Source: Trichosporon coremiiforme (lineage: Eukaryota; Basidiomycota; Tremellomycetes; Trichosporonales; Trichosporonaceae). Taken from it: DNA of 64,000 nt. The notes under the pieces are model-generated. The model did no database searches and was not told where the DNA came from. It saw nothing but the letters and a program-made list of their open reading frames with translations. The stretch lies in NCBI GenBank assembly GCA_039545355.1, contig BCJJ01000015.1:620001-684000 (forward strand), read 5' to 3'. The position numbers and the translations under genes are program-made. Of the stretch, positions 1-11,834 are shown piece after piece (position 1 is the stretch's first letter; every line of letters starts with the position of its first letter).

Positions 1-33
1 GCCGTCTGCCAGTTGCGCTCGCTACGCTCGCGC

Positions 34-400
34 TTAGGTCCTCCGGGACTGGATGTTCTTGAGCTTTCCAGAGTCCTCGCACGGGACGGCGTCGACGAGG
101 ATGCTCTCGCCCATGCCGCCGGCGACGACGGTGGACATGGTGCGCGTCGGCTCGTATCCGACAACGCTGCTTTCGGTGGAGCGGATACGCGTGGGGGGCT
201 TGCCGCCGACGAAGCCCGACTCGGGGACCTTGTTGGTCGCCTGCTTCTTGCTCTTGCGGCTGAACAGCTTGCGCCACCAGGGCTCGTGCTCGGAGGCGAC
301 AGGGGTCGTGGTCGTGGCGGCGGTGGAGGCTGCTGTCAGCTGGCTGCGGTTGTGGATGTGGTGCTCCACGGCTACTGGTGGCAAAGAGAAACGTACCCAT
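34..400 (-). CDS. Small hypothetical protein, two exons
   Basis: Proposed exons are 400..397 and 329..34, giving 99 residues. The ATG at 400 is the first ATG downstream of a TATA box, but its own frame is not protein-like. Splicing out 396..330 (GTACGT at the donor, CTGACAGCAG at the acceptor) joins ATGG to the long open frame that begins Met-Ala-Ser-Thr. I do not recognise the product. Visible traits are an Ala/Thr-rich start, a basic patch around EPWWRKLFSRKSKK that could touch membranes or nucleic acid, no signal peptide and no transmembrane helix. The first exon is only four bases, so the model depends on this splice being real. The 3' end lies close to the left edge of the window. Confidence 0.6.
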
Positions 401-1914
401 GATGATTGGTTCGGTAGTTGTGTGCGGTGCGGGGTAGACAAGTGTCGGACTGGTGAAGCGTACCGGGACGCGGGCGACTGGGGCCTTTATACTTTTTCAG
501 AGATCACATGCACGTCAACGTTGATCCGCCAAAGGCAGAGCCTGGCCGCGACTCAGCGACTCAGCCGACTCAGCTCGGAGCTGAGTACAGCAACTTGGGG
601 CTTGGGCATCAGGCCCGGACCACTCGGCTACGGACGGCTTCGCTTGAACTATGCGTGATAGAGTTGCACCTGCTTGCAGGCTGCATGCAGGCGCTCCGCC
701 GATATGGACCACCAACCAGGCCGCGGGGTTGACGTCACCCCCGCGTGCTACCCTCCTGTAGCCCCTGCTGCCCTCGCCGCCTTCTTGTCTCACTGGCCGA
801 GTCCCCCCGCTCTGTCTTCGATACCCCGCCCCTCTCTGGCCCCTCTGCCTTTGTTGCCGTTACAACGCGAATGTGGTCGCTTGGGCGATATTGCTATTTT
901 CGCCGGTTCTGCGAATGGGAGGCGCCGTGATCGACCTCCATCCTTTCCAAACCAGGGGTCGGACGGCACGGCGCCGTCCCGTAGCCAACCACACTGCAAC
1001 AACACGTGGGGCCCAGCTCAGCGCGCTCAGTCGCGCAGCATGCCGGACAGCGAAACGCGCCATGGACGCTGTTTGGACATGTGAGGGGGTGGGAAACCAC
1101 AGGGTTCGAGTGGGGGCAACCCCCCGTGTCCAGACGATTGTCAGTGGCGTCGCGAATCAGCTCAGCCGGCTCAGCCTCGCTCGACCCAAGTGCTCACGAG
1201 CGACAGGTTGCCCCGCCTCCACGCCGGGATCGTCGGGACCGTCGGACCCCGAGCTCCGACACGGTGGGGGCTGGCTGCTGGCTCCGTGCAGTCTGATCTG
1301 ACTGGCAGGACCGCAAGGATGTGTCCCACTCGACTTCTCTGACGATGGCTTACGCTGTGACCGCCACTCGAAGGGAAACGGCGCCATGGCTGCCTGACAT
1401 CGACATGGGGAGCGCAGAGGAGGCGCAGAACACGCGGCTTATCGAGATCGTCGAGGACGTCCGACCTAATCATTGGTGCAGCGACGGCGCGAACATCCAA
1501 CATCGTCGGTGTCTCCCTGCCTGCTTGCCGTCACGCAGCTCTGACCTCCTCTGACATCACGCACGCGTGCAGCTAATACGACCGCACACGAGTTGCAGGC
1601 ATCCAATTAAAAAGAGATAGCATTACAACAGTTCACGGTCGTTGGATTAGATTGACTGTCACGTGATCTCATCGTACCTCGCGCTGCCCTACTCCTCCCG
1701 ACTCCCCGTTCTTCGACTATCGACAGCGACGCAGACCGCGGAGGTCGGAGGTCGTTGACGCCAAGGGAACGAGCTCGGCGAGGCGCGGAGATTCCAGTGT
1801 AATGTATCGGGGCGAGAGGGCGAGTGGGTAACGCTGGGCGAGCGGACGATGAGGCGATCGAGAGACTAGGCGACAAGGCAACGGGCTGACGAGGTCACTC
1901 AAAAGCGAAGCAGC
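401..1914. other. Intergenic region, no gene seen
   Basis: GC-rich sequence between two minus-strand genes. Short open frames exist on both strands, but none has protein-like composition, splice support or a recognisable motif. A palindromic E-box (TCACGTGA) lies near 1661-1668. The first ~100 bases hold the promoter of the left gene; the rest is 3' flank of the next gene. Confidence 0.5.
486..491 (-). promoter_or_regulatory. TATA box of the 34-400 gene
   Basis: TATAAA on the minus strand, about 86 bases upstream of the proposed ATG at 400. The position suits a core promoter and helps to fix the start codon. Confidence 0.5.
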
Positions 1915-2565
1915 TCAGATAGCCCCATGATACCGCCTCGTATGGTCGATAGTGACAGGCGGGCTCGTCGCGCTAGGAGCGCTCAGAACGCCAACAGACC
2001 CACTCCCATTGAGCCGGCGGAGGGCGTCTGCGTCCCCATCAGGTTTCCAGTCGCGGGGCGGGGCGTCGCGGAGTTCCCTCAGGTCGCGGGCTCCGCTGGA
2101 ACCGGAGCCGCGCAATTTCTCGTCCTCGCCTGTACGGCGGATGATCTCCATCTCTTGAGCGTGGGCCTTCTGCGCCGCATGGTGGTCGGAGAGCGCTTGC
2201 CAGGCCGTGTGGATGCAGAGGCCGAGGGCTATGGCCATGAGGATCGCTGCGACCTGGTAATGTCAGCTTGGATACTCCTGCGCTTCTCTACTCTCCGCCC
2301 ATAGAGGCTAATCTGGAGACTAATAGCCCATGATGCACAGGCGATGAGAGAGAAACAGGTCGGAGAGGGAATAGAGAGAAATACTCACCAGACCCGGCCA
2401 CACGCCCTGCCCGGGGCTCGAGAACTGCTTCCCGCTCTCGGCACTCGTGCGGCCAGTCTGCATGGGACCCTTGCCTTTGCCGAGTCCGAGCGTGAAAGAC
2501 GGGTCAGCCTCGAGCATGCTCACGAGCTCCTCGCTATTCATCGATTTTGATGGGGCTGGCGACAT
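1915..2565 (-). CDS. Small membrane-segment protein, two exons, unknown function
   Basis: Exons 2565..2389 and 2253..1915 join in phase 0 to give 171 residues. The intron 2388..2254 has GTGAGT at the donor and CTGACATTACCAG at the acceptor. The start was chosen because a TATA-like site lies about 75 bases upstream and the protein-like frame begins here (MSPAPSKSMNSEELVSML). Residues ~57-78, spanning the exon junction (WPGLVAAILMAIALGLCIHT), form one hydrophobic helix. This is followed by a charged, coiled-coil-prone segment (SDHHAAQKAHAQEMEIIRR) and a polar tail. I cannot assign a family. It could be a tail-anchored-like or single-pass organelle membrane protein. Confidence 0.7.
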
Positions 2566-3524
2566 CTTGCTGGTCGCTGGTGCCGAGTCCGTGAGCAGCG
2601 AGTAGTTAAGGAGAGATGCAGTTGCAGGAGGCACTGGGGTTATAAACTCTGTGTACTCAATGCGAGTGCTTCTGAGAGGAGGCGAGGAACGCAAGCTCGA
2701 GTTTGCACCATGTTGCACCAGGGGAGCACCCAGCTGCACAGAGAAACCAAAGGGGGGACCACCTGAAGGCGGCATGTGAGATCAGAGTTTCGGAGCTCGT
2801 CTCGGCGTGGGTGTGCCATGACTATGTTGGGTACGTGGGACCTGTCCCGTGGGCTCATCACTGCTGTGCCCAAGCAGCAGCATCGGGTGTCGGCCCAAGA
2901 AGCCCAAGACGTACGGGCCACAGAGAGGAGAGGGGATCCAGTGATCGCGACGTGCCTGGAACTCTAACCCGAAAGGTTTGTTGGACCTCACGTCGTCTGT
3001 TGGCTGACGAGGGGCTGGGATGGCGCGATCGGTGTGCGTAGAACCCTGTATTGGGCTTTACGTACTCCCCCCTCTTCGGTGTGGCCCTGCCTTGTAGACC
3101 CCTCTACCTCCTTCGCTGCGGTTCTCGTCTGAGCAGGTGGCAGATGAGCGAGCGGCTACGGAGCTACGGGTGCCTAGGTCCGTGACGTTGGCAGTGTGAC
3201 AGCACCAGAGCGAGCGGAGCGGAGCAAACAAGAAGTGATCTGCATGCTTTGAGGAGTGTCCGTGATCCTGTCCATAGTACAAGTGTCTGTCTGTAGTCGA
3301 TGGTGTGGTGTAAAGTGTTCGTGGGAGGCCGAGGATAGTGGAGGCGGACCATTGCCAAGACCGCCGAGCTCATGTCTCGGCACGATTGAGTGTTCCCTGT
3401 TCCCTTCCCATGATTGTGCTGTTGATGTCGGCGAGACAGATCGTCCTCGTTGCGCTTGCCAGTCCAGTGCTTAGTCAAGCTTGCGATCTCGATACTCGGA
3501 GCGTGGTGACCGCAAGTGAGCTAG
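2566..3524. other. Intergenic region, no gene seen
   Basis: Promoter side of the 1915-2565 gene and 3' flank of the 3525-4047 gene. No frame here shows coding character on either strand, and I see no repeat or RNA. Confidence 0.5.
2640..2646 (-). promoter_or_regulatory. TATA-like element of the 1915-2565 gene
   Basis: TTTATAA on the minus strand about 75 bases before the ATG at 2565. Confidence 0.4.
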
Positions 3525-4047
3525 TCACGCAACGCCCCCGTCCCTCCTTCCGCTTCCGCTCTCCCCGCTCGTGAGCTCCGGCACACTGCTCAGTGGCGTC
3601 TTCTCCTCGGCTATCAGCCCCGCCATACCGTACCCGCCCTGAGTGTACGGCGGCACCTGTCCATTCTCAGGCTCGTCTGCGTTGTACGGCCTGTACGTGT
3701 GTTTGGGAACGTGTGGCTCGCTATATGGAGCATAGGTATGCGTAGGCTGCGCGGCGGGCACGACGTGCGCGACTGAAGAGGGAAGAGGGGCACGACGGCG
3801 CTTCATGCGCACCACAACCGCGCCGATCACGACGGCTAGGATCGCGACAGCAGTAACGGCGACGATCTGATGTCAGCGACCGGAGGCTGGGAGAGCCGAG
3901 AAGGCAGAAACCACTCACGATCCAAACGTAGACTGGCGCGGGAGAGCTCCTCTTCTCGATCTGGATCGTGCTCCGTTTCGTGCGCCAGACTGCGCGAGCT
4001 GAGCTGTCCTGCGCGAGCAGCACCGATGCAGCAAGTGTTCCGATCAT
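3525..4047 (-). CDS. Secreted or single-pass plasma-membrane protein, unknown
   Basis: Exons 4047..3919 and 3866..3525 join in phase 0 (156 residues). The 52-nt intron has GTGAGT at the donor and CTGACATCAG at the acceptor. The start is the only ATG in the frame. Residues 1-20 look like a signal peptide (MIGTLAASVLLAQDSSARA). Residues ~41-63 are a strong transmembrane helix rich in Val, Ala and Ile, followed by the stop-transfer cluster RMKRRR. The remaining ~90 residues should be cytoplasmic; they are rich in Pro, Tyr and Ser, with repeated Tyr-Pro units (THTYAPY, HTYRPY, VPPYTQGGYG). Such layouts occur in fungal cell-surface sensors and adaptors, but the outer domain here is only ~20 residues. 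No family recognised. Confidence 0.75.
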
Positions 4048-4939
4048 GATGCTGATCTTGCTTCTGTTCTCCTTCCTTCGTTCCCCTGTCTCGAGGTCTT
4101 GGAAGCGCTGTCGCCGTAGAGTCGGACAAGTCGGAGTCTTGGATGTGCTGTCGCGAGAGAGTGGTATCGCGGCGCCGGAGTCAATGGACGGTGTCGCTGT
4201 GGGCCGCAATGGCGCTATGGCGCTTGATATCGGCGTCGGCGGGTCTGTCTGTGACTTTTGGTCCGGTGTAACGAGTGATCGGTCTAGGCTAGCGTTCTGA
4301 TGGTTGGGAAGAGACCTCACAACGTGCCAAGCTCATTTTATTGTAGCACTGGCAGTCCTGCTCCCTGATAGACCAATGCGGTCATGCTCACTCGGCGAGG
4401 CATGGCGCAGGCGACATGGGAACTGCAGGAACGTTGCCAAGAACTGGAAGCCGCTCCGTGCGTCTGGACTACGGCTCGGTGTCGTGTTGCCTTGGCCGAC
4501 CTGGCTGGTGAGATCGGAGGGACGGTGCCCTGGCATCTGGCCCATATGTCAATGACTGGGGTGGCTGCGGATGGCTGTGTCGCTGCGTCGCTGCGTAAAG
4601 TTTCCCAGAGCTCACAGTTCCCAGACACTGCGGGGATGTTGCGACGCAGGCGACGTAGGCTCCACTTTGCTGCACTGGCTGTGCTGGCCCTCAATTGCAA
4701 CACGAGATACAGTACTAGATGAGAGCGTCCACCTCTCCTGCAGATCGACGCCAGATCGACGATCGAGCACGACTCTCGATGAGCCTGACGACGCCAACAT
4801 AAGTGACACACGTTTCGACGCACGAAAACATGAAAGAAGTGCAGACAACAGCTATCCTAGTCGCTATAGAAATGCGTGATGCAAAGGAAAAAGTTCAAAA
4901 GAAGTGGTATTAATGCTAATAGTAACAAAGGCGAATGGA
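4048..4939. other. Intergenic region, no gene seen
   Basis: Lies between the start of the 3525-4047 gene and the 3' end of the phospholipase D gene. Neither strand has a frame with coding character. The stretch near 4860-4950 is AT-rich and probably holds the phospholipase D 3' UTR and polyadenylation signals. Confidence 0.5.
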
Positions 4940-7900
4940 CTAATTGTAAATGAGAAGGGGGAGGATGCGCTCCTGGTTGAAGAGGAAGTTGTTGGCCATG
5001 TCTTCCCCCTCGAGGAAGCGCGTGGGATAGATGACGAGATGGCCCTTGACCTTCTCAAGCAAACGCTCCATCTCATCAAGCTCCCACTGGAACCAGGGCT
5101 CATCCTCGCCGCTGGGCTTGTGCGGCTCCTCCTCGCCAATGAGCGTCTCGACCGCATTCGGTCCGGCGCGCTCGTCAGGCTTGCCGCTGCCTCCGGCCCC
5201 TTGGACGGCAGACTTGCCCGTACGCTCCTGCTCGGCCGTGTCGCCCGTGACGGGCTTGCTCGAGTCATGGCCGGCGGGACCAACGACGCCGCCGCCGGAT
5301 CCGTCCGCGTCGTGCGTCTGCTTCACGTCGCCCTTGTCCCCACCGCTGCGCTTTCTCAGGAACTTGCCCGCGTGGTTCGCAAAGCTCTTGTACTGGTCCC
5401 ACGTCGTCACCATGTCGTCGGGAATGCAGCGGAAGACCTTGCGGAAGATTTCCGTGTTCGACACGGCTGTTGCCAGCCACATGTCGTCCCAGAACTTGGG
5501 GTCGAGCGGGTCGTGGAACCGGTTCGGGTCGATCATCGGCGTCTCGACGGGTAACGTCTCGGGCTGAGCGGGCGTCTTGGTGTGCAAGTGTTGGCGAAGC
5601 ACGTTGCGCGCCATGGACGGGTCGACGGCAGTCGTGTCGTCGCCGGCCTGACTGATCGAGCCGCCAGCGGGACGCCCGTAGCTGTCCGCGTGCGACGTCA
5701 TCGACACGTTCGACGTCGTCGGCTGCAGCTCCTTCGTCGACTCCTTCTGGCCCATACCCGCGGGATCCTGGCGAATCGGGTGGCGATGGGGGTGGTGAGG
5801 GTGGAAGTGCTGGTTCTGGTGCTTCAGCTGCGCCTCCTGCGCCTCCTGTGCGGCAGGACCGCCACTGCCAGCAACGGCACTGGGACCAGCACCGGGGCCG
5901 TAGCCGTCAGCCCAGGCGCTACCGGACTGACCCTGAGGCTCCGGGTTCGGGTTGCCGTTGGCGTCGACGGTGACGTTGAGGTGCCGGCCAGTGCCGTTCG
6001 GGCCGTTGTCGCCGCCGTCGCCGTGCATCTCGTTGTTGACCTTGTTCGCCTCCTGGCGCATGATCGTGACCTCTTCCAGCGTCGGGACGACACTGGAGGC
6101 AAAGCCCTCGACTGGCTGGCCGTCCTTGCCGACGTCGGTGCGGTCCGCCGGGTCCTCGTCCCACGGCAGAACCTGCGGCGCCTCGCCGTCGAGCGCCATG
6201 ATCGGGTGCATAACCTTGAGCGCAGTGCGCTCGGCGTCAAGCTTGAGGTTGGTTCCGACACCCGCAGCAATGTCCTTGACAGCGGTGCTGACCGTCAGGT
6301 TGAGACGCTGGAGCGCGTTGCTCTTGGCGTGCAGGCGCGAGACGCCCGACTCGCCGCCGTGGTTCTCCTGCTCATTGTCGGGGTCCCAGAGCGCAACGTC
6401 CTCCGGCTCGGCGAGCGGCTTGCGCAGCATGAGCTCGTCCTCCTCGATCGCGTCGACATCGACACCGACGTGCTCTCGCATGAGGCGCATGCGCAGCGTG
6501 TGCGCGTACCGGCCGACTTTGAAGGGCTTGCCGGCCATCGTGCCGTCAATCATGTCCGTGTCACGGACAACGGCGAGCAGCTCCGAGTCACGGTCACCAA
6601 GCTGACTGCGCTCGTTAATGTTGGCACTGCCGCAAAGCACGATGCGGTCGTCGACAATCATCGTCTTGCCGTGGATGTAGACCATCTCGGACGTGAGCGC
6701 ACCAGACTTGAACTTGGCCCAGGTACGCAGTGAAAAGAACTGGATGTAGTCGTCCGGGTTGATGCCCTCCTTCCTGAGGCGGGTGAAGATCGAGTTGGCG
6801 CCACGGCAAATGGTACGGTTCTGGCACTCGAGAATGAGACGAACAGAAGACGCCTCCGGCTTGTCGACGGGGTACGAGTATCCGGGCAGCAGAGGAATGA
6901 CGATGCACGCCCTCCAATCCTCGCCGTTCTTGTGCGCCTTGATGATACGCTCGACAAGGGCGTCACCGATGTGGTTCTTGACGACCGTGTTGTCGACGAC
7001 AGTCGACGTGATGAAGAACTGGTTCTCAATGTACACAAAATGCTCACTGAGCTGGATGCTCTTGACGTAGGCGTTCGTGATCGAGTGCTCGATCTTAGAG
7101 TTTGTGCCCATGCTCCAGGGACCACAGCTTCGGCAGATCTGCACCTCGCAGGTACCGTTCAGGTGCAGGTCCACAAGCTCGCGCTCGGTGAAGTCGGGAG
7201 GAGGAAGCAGGAACGGCATCTTGCGCGTGTGGTTCTTCGTGCGCAGGAGGTAGTTCCAGCGTTGGCAGAAGTGACGGCACAGGTCTCTGGCCGGCTGACC
7301 GAGGATCTGCAGAGCAGTGTCGTGCCAAGGCATACGGGGCTGGCGGGAGCGGTCGAAACGGTCCTCGAACGGCTTGTCCAGGTCAGAGTACTCGTCGATA
7401 CGCTCATTGAAGTAGTCCTTGCCGCGCCAGATGGGACCGTTGGGGCCGCTTGGCTCGGTAAAGTCTTCGTCGGTAAGACAGTGCTGGGGCGTGTCCCAGC
7501 GTCCGAAACACAGGTCGAGGCCACCCATGAACGCGATCGTCTCGTCGATGACACAGAGCTTCTCGTGGTGCGACCAGTAGAAGGTGCCGTTGGGCAGGTG
7601 CGAAGGGCTGCGCTGGACCATGACGTTGGGGTGCAGGCCCTGCAGCGTCTTCTTCGTGTACGGCGAGTTGACGGGCGTCGCCGCGTCCATGACCTCGTTG
7701 TAGATGATGACGAAGATGCGAACACCCTCCTCGGCCTTGCGTTTGAGCAGGTTGTCGAGGCGGTACCGCTCGTCACCCGGCCGACGCAGGTAGATCTCGG
7801 GACTGATCCACCAGTCGTGGATGTAGATGCGGTTCTTCGCCATGTTGATGGCGCGGCTGAGGTTCCAGAAGTAGTCGCGGCCATCGACGAGCCACTGGGC

Positions 7901-10506
7901 GGCGACGTTGACACGGATCGGGGCGAACGAGTCGAAACGGTTGCGACCGGCCCAGAGGGTCTGCATGGCAACACGCTCCATGGACACGATGAACTGGTGC
8001 ATTTGGCGCTGGTGTTAGTTAGGTGTCCCGAATGGCAAACTTACAGCATTCTTCGCGACCAGCTTGAGACGCCTCTGGGCGTTGGAAATGTAGAAAGTGT
8101 GCTGCGAAGCGTCCTTCTCATCGTCCTCACGCATCTCAGTAGGGATATCGTCCGCGGAGCTGTTCTTATGGCGCCGAAGTGCTTTCAATCCCTTACGGTA
8201 TGCTCGCTTCGGGCGTTCGATGGCAAAGTCGTTGTCGATGATGAAGACATCGTACACGTCCGTCTCGGACGGGCCGTCCGTCGCCACAAAGTACGACTCG
8301 CGAACGATGAACCACTTGGGCTTCCTGTGGTTCTTCCACTTTGACGGCACGAGGCCAGGCTGGTTGTTCTTGCGCGAGACGTGGATCGTGGGGATCTTGA
8401 TGAAACCGGCCTTACCCTGGAACCCTCCTCGAGGAGCGAGAGCAACGGTGAGGGCAGACAGCTCGAAGAAGACACAGAGCCTGTTAGATTCCGGACGGAA
8501 CATGACCGCGCGGATGAGGTCCACGAGGTACTGCTGCAACAGCTCACGAGGGCTCGCGTGGGGGTTAGGGTCGCGAGCCGGGCCCTTGCCCTTGCCAGAC
8601 CGGTCGACCTTGGCCTCAGCCTTGTCGTACAGGTGCGCCGAGTCGCGAGCCCAGTAGGGGAGCACCTGCTTGGGGAATTCGGGCATCTCGACGCGGCGAG
8701 ACGAGCGCAGGCCGCTGATGCCGGTTCCAATGTTGGCGGCCTTGTAGTGGGTGTGCAGCGAGACGAAGTCACGCAGCTCGCGGTAGATGACCCACTTGAT
8801 GACGCCCTCGCCGTACTCGCACTCGATCTTGAACCATTCGCGGCCACCCCGCTCCTTTTCCCGATCGGTCAGCGGGCGGTCGGCGCTGGCGATCTGGAGC
8901 TGCTTGTTCTGCCTCTTGTTGCCGACGCGCACGCTGTCGCCGATACGGAAGCGGAGGTTGCCCAGGAGGACAGGAACCGCACGGTGTCCGTCCTCGTCGC
9001 GGTCGATCCAGGTCTTCATGATCATGACGGGAAGCGTGTTCGTGAGAAGCTCGTTGGTGACGTTCGGATGGCGCAGTTGAGTCTGCTCCGTAGTCTGCTG
9101 TCGCTTCTTCCTGCCAAACCGCAGTGCGTTACGCATCTGACCTCCACGCGAGCCAGCGGCCGAAGCACCGAGCTCGTCGCCGCTCGAGTTTTGCATCCGG
9201 GCACGGGCTGCGTTCGACATGGAACCTCGGCGAGGGGTCAGCGGCGAGATCGGAGACGTGTACGCGCTGGCCCACTGCTGGTCAGGCGCATCCTCCCACT
9301 GGTCCTCGGGAGGCGGCACACGACCGAGACCGTGGTCAAGAAGCTCGTCCTCGTACGGCTCGTGCTTATGGTGAGCATCGTGTTGCTTGCCGCCGGAGTG
9401 GTGAGGGTCTCCGGCTGCGGCTGCGCCGCGCTGCTGCTGCTGGGGCTCGAGAACCTCGGTCTTCTCGTAGTCGTGGTGGATCATTTGGCCATTGGGCTGC
9501 TCAATGTTGGCGTGAATGGTAGTCGTCTGGATCTCCCTCAGACCACCAGTTCCGCTGGGGCCGGCGGCAGCATCTCCACTTGCGCCTCCACCCGCCTGCA
9601 TGTTTTCGGGGCTTTCCTGAAGCTTGCGGTGGCTGGACTTGATGTACTTTCCGCCCTGCATGATGGCACCGTCCTTGTACGCGGGCTCCTCGTCCTCGCC
9701 GCTGCGAGTGACTTGGAGGGGCGCGCCGTAAGCGGTCGCGGTCGGGGCGGGTACGTCCGGGTTTTCCTCGCGATGGAACTGGACGTGTCAGCGCGTCTGT
9801 CTCGAAAAAAACCACGGGCGGCGCTATCGCTACGTCATTGACATACCTGAAGATGCACGATTCTAGGGGCTAAGGAAATGTCGGTTCGAGGGCCGGGGGG
9901 CTCCTCCTCCTTGACACCCGGCATCTTTTTTGTCGTCCTCCCGAGCTCATCTTTCTGGTATGGCTGGTTGGAAGCGACGGGCCGTGGTGTACCGTCGGGA
10001 TTCAGTCGAGGCGTTCCGTCCGCCATGTAGCGATGGTCGTTGGGCCCTTGACCCTCGACGGGAACCTCGGACACGTCTTGCTCATGCATGCCCGGTCCGC
10101 GACCTGAAGCGCCTTCCTGGTACATCGGAGCCTCCTGCGTGTCACCGCCCCGAACGCCAGAAGGCATAGCAGACTGATGAGGACCAGCGATCTGAGGGAG
10201 GTCCTTGCTTGGTTGGGCCTCGTCGGCGATCTCGCAGTTGTCGTCGGTGTGGCCGAGGTGGTCCTTGAGGCCGGTGCCCGGGATGGCGGAGCTGACCTGG
10301 CTCGGGTCTAATGTCGGCTCGTGGTCAATGGTGCGGGCGTTAAAGACCTCACCGTCCTCGGGGTTGAGGTTGTAGTGGTCACTCAACTTCTTGACGTCGT
10401 TCATGAACTCCCTGTCGCCAACGACGTGAGCTTTGGGCATAGCCGCCGGCGGGTTGCCGTTCTGGCCAGAGACACCCAGCGGAGCCTTGGTATCAGCAGA
10501 TGGCAT
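4940..10506 (-). CDS. PLD1: Phospholipase D (PX-PH-HKD type)
   Basis: Exons 10506..9847, 9778..8045 and 8008..4940 give 1820 residues. Both introns (68 and 36 nt) are in phase 0. The enzyme hydrolyses phosphatidylcholine to phosphatidic acid and choline at membranes; fungal orthologues act in secretion and sporulation. Order of parts: a disordered N-terminus of ~460 residues; a PX phosphoinositide-binding domain (~465-640); a PH domain (~665-800); the first catalytic motif near 947 (HHEKLCVIDETIAFMGGLD); the second near 1242 (IHGKTMIVDDRIVLCGSANI); and the conserved C-terminal block HLVIYPTRFLEGED near the end. Both HxKxxxxD motifs are intact, so it should be active. A Gly/Pro/Asn-rich insertion of roughly 400 residues separates the second catalytic motif from the C-terminal block. 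Confidence 0.95.
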
Positions 10507-10726
10507 GCTGAGGGCGTGCTATCGCGGTCTGGCGGACAGCACAATGGGGCGTAGTGTAGGTGTGGAGGGAATAGTCGAAATGGATGTGGGATGGAGTGGA
10601 GTGAAAGAGGAAAGAGTTAGTCGTTGTCGCTGTGGTGTGTGCCAGAATGTGCACGGGCAAAGGGCGTGCGTGCGTGCGGAGTCGGTTTGAAGCGTGTTCA
10701 GTTCGAGGCTCGCCCAGGCAGCCAGC

Positions 10727-10758
<32 letters not shown>

Positions 10759-11834
10759 CAAGCAGGCAGCAGTCGCCGAAGTGTGCGTTTGATTTCTCGT
10801 AAGGAGGTGTGTGTTGAATGGGTAGGTCACGGGCCTCACTGGCCCTGACGGGGCTTGCATGCTTGCACCTGGAACACCGGGCCTGGGAGGGCTCGTCGGT
10901 CTGGAGTGCCCGGCCCGTACCTGTGACGTCAGGTCTCCGAGCGCAGCGTATGGTACGCGTCTTGGGAGGCTGAAGGTGTTCCTCGAGTGGAGTTTAACTG
11001 CTAAACGCTCGGCTGTCAGCGAAACATGGTCGGTCCTGCGTTCCTGCGAGTCCTGCGAGGGGTCCGAGGCGACACGGATGAATGTTCTCGATCTTGTGAC
11101 TGACATCGTCCTCCCTCCGAGGCCTCCGAGCCGACACTTGCCTTTCCCTTGCTCCCTTGCCTCTTTCGATACGACGCGGGTCACGCGCAAATCCCAGACC
11201 GAGCCCACCACCGACCCTCTCACCGATCATGACCAAGTCAGCAAGTGAGACAGCGGTCGCGCCCAGTTCGACGCTCCCCTTCCGACCCCGGATGATGTGC
11301 GACACCTGACAAAATCGCATATAGCTAATATGAGCAGACGCGTGACCCGTGATCCGACACGCGAAGACCTTGCCTGGGCCTTGAAAGTCGACAACACAAC
11401 ACTTTCCCTCCACTCTGTTCATGAACCGCTAGTGACTTCAAAACAACCACCGTGCAAACGACATTTCCAAGCTTGTTATCTTCCTCAAGCCTTCAGCCAC
11501 ACATCCTGCAGTGTGCACATCCCTTCATCCATCGATGGCCACGATCCTCGATCGAAGAATATGGTGATCACAGGCTGGAGCCCAGACCAGATCCTTCTGC
11601 GCCCCCGCACCGACCGCACCATACTTGTGTGCATCTTTTGTGTGTCCCACTCATGGCCAGCCTGGCGTGCACCATGGTCTCTCTCGCCTCCGTGTCGCCC
11701 CGGTCGCCCCGGTGACATACACAGCAGGGCTGCACTCCAGCACGACATCAAGAAACTAGAATGCTAACGGATTCCCCACTGATAGTTCTTCACTCATTCA
11801 CCGTCACGACCACACTCACCCCGCAGCAGCAGTC
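10507..11834. other. Divergent promoter region between phospholipase D and GT90 genes
   Basis: Upstream DNA shared by the phospholipase D gene (-) and the GT90 gene (+). It holds a (GGCA)n repeat near 10714-10770. A 234-codon minus-strand frame crosses the region, but much of it encodes that repeat and it has no coding character. No other gene seen. Confidence 0.5.
10714..10770. repeat. (GGCA)n tetranucleotide microsatellite
   Basis: About nine near-perfect GGCA units with one or two interruptions, in the 5' region of the phospholipase D gene. Likely length-variable between strains. Confidence 0.9.

Noticed and set aside
5582..9841. Long plus-strand open frames (186-486 codons) opposite the phospholipase D gene
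   Set aside because: They are antisense shadows caused by high GC at third positions. The minus strand carries intact PX, PH and HKD motifs, and the plus-strand translations are Arg/Val/Leu-rich without domains.
10519..11223. 234-codon minus-strand frame upstream of phospholipase D
   Set aside because: Runs through the (GGCA)n repeat (Ala-Cys-Leu-Pro repeats) and promoter sequence; no domain and no codon bias.
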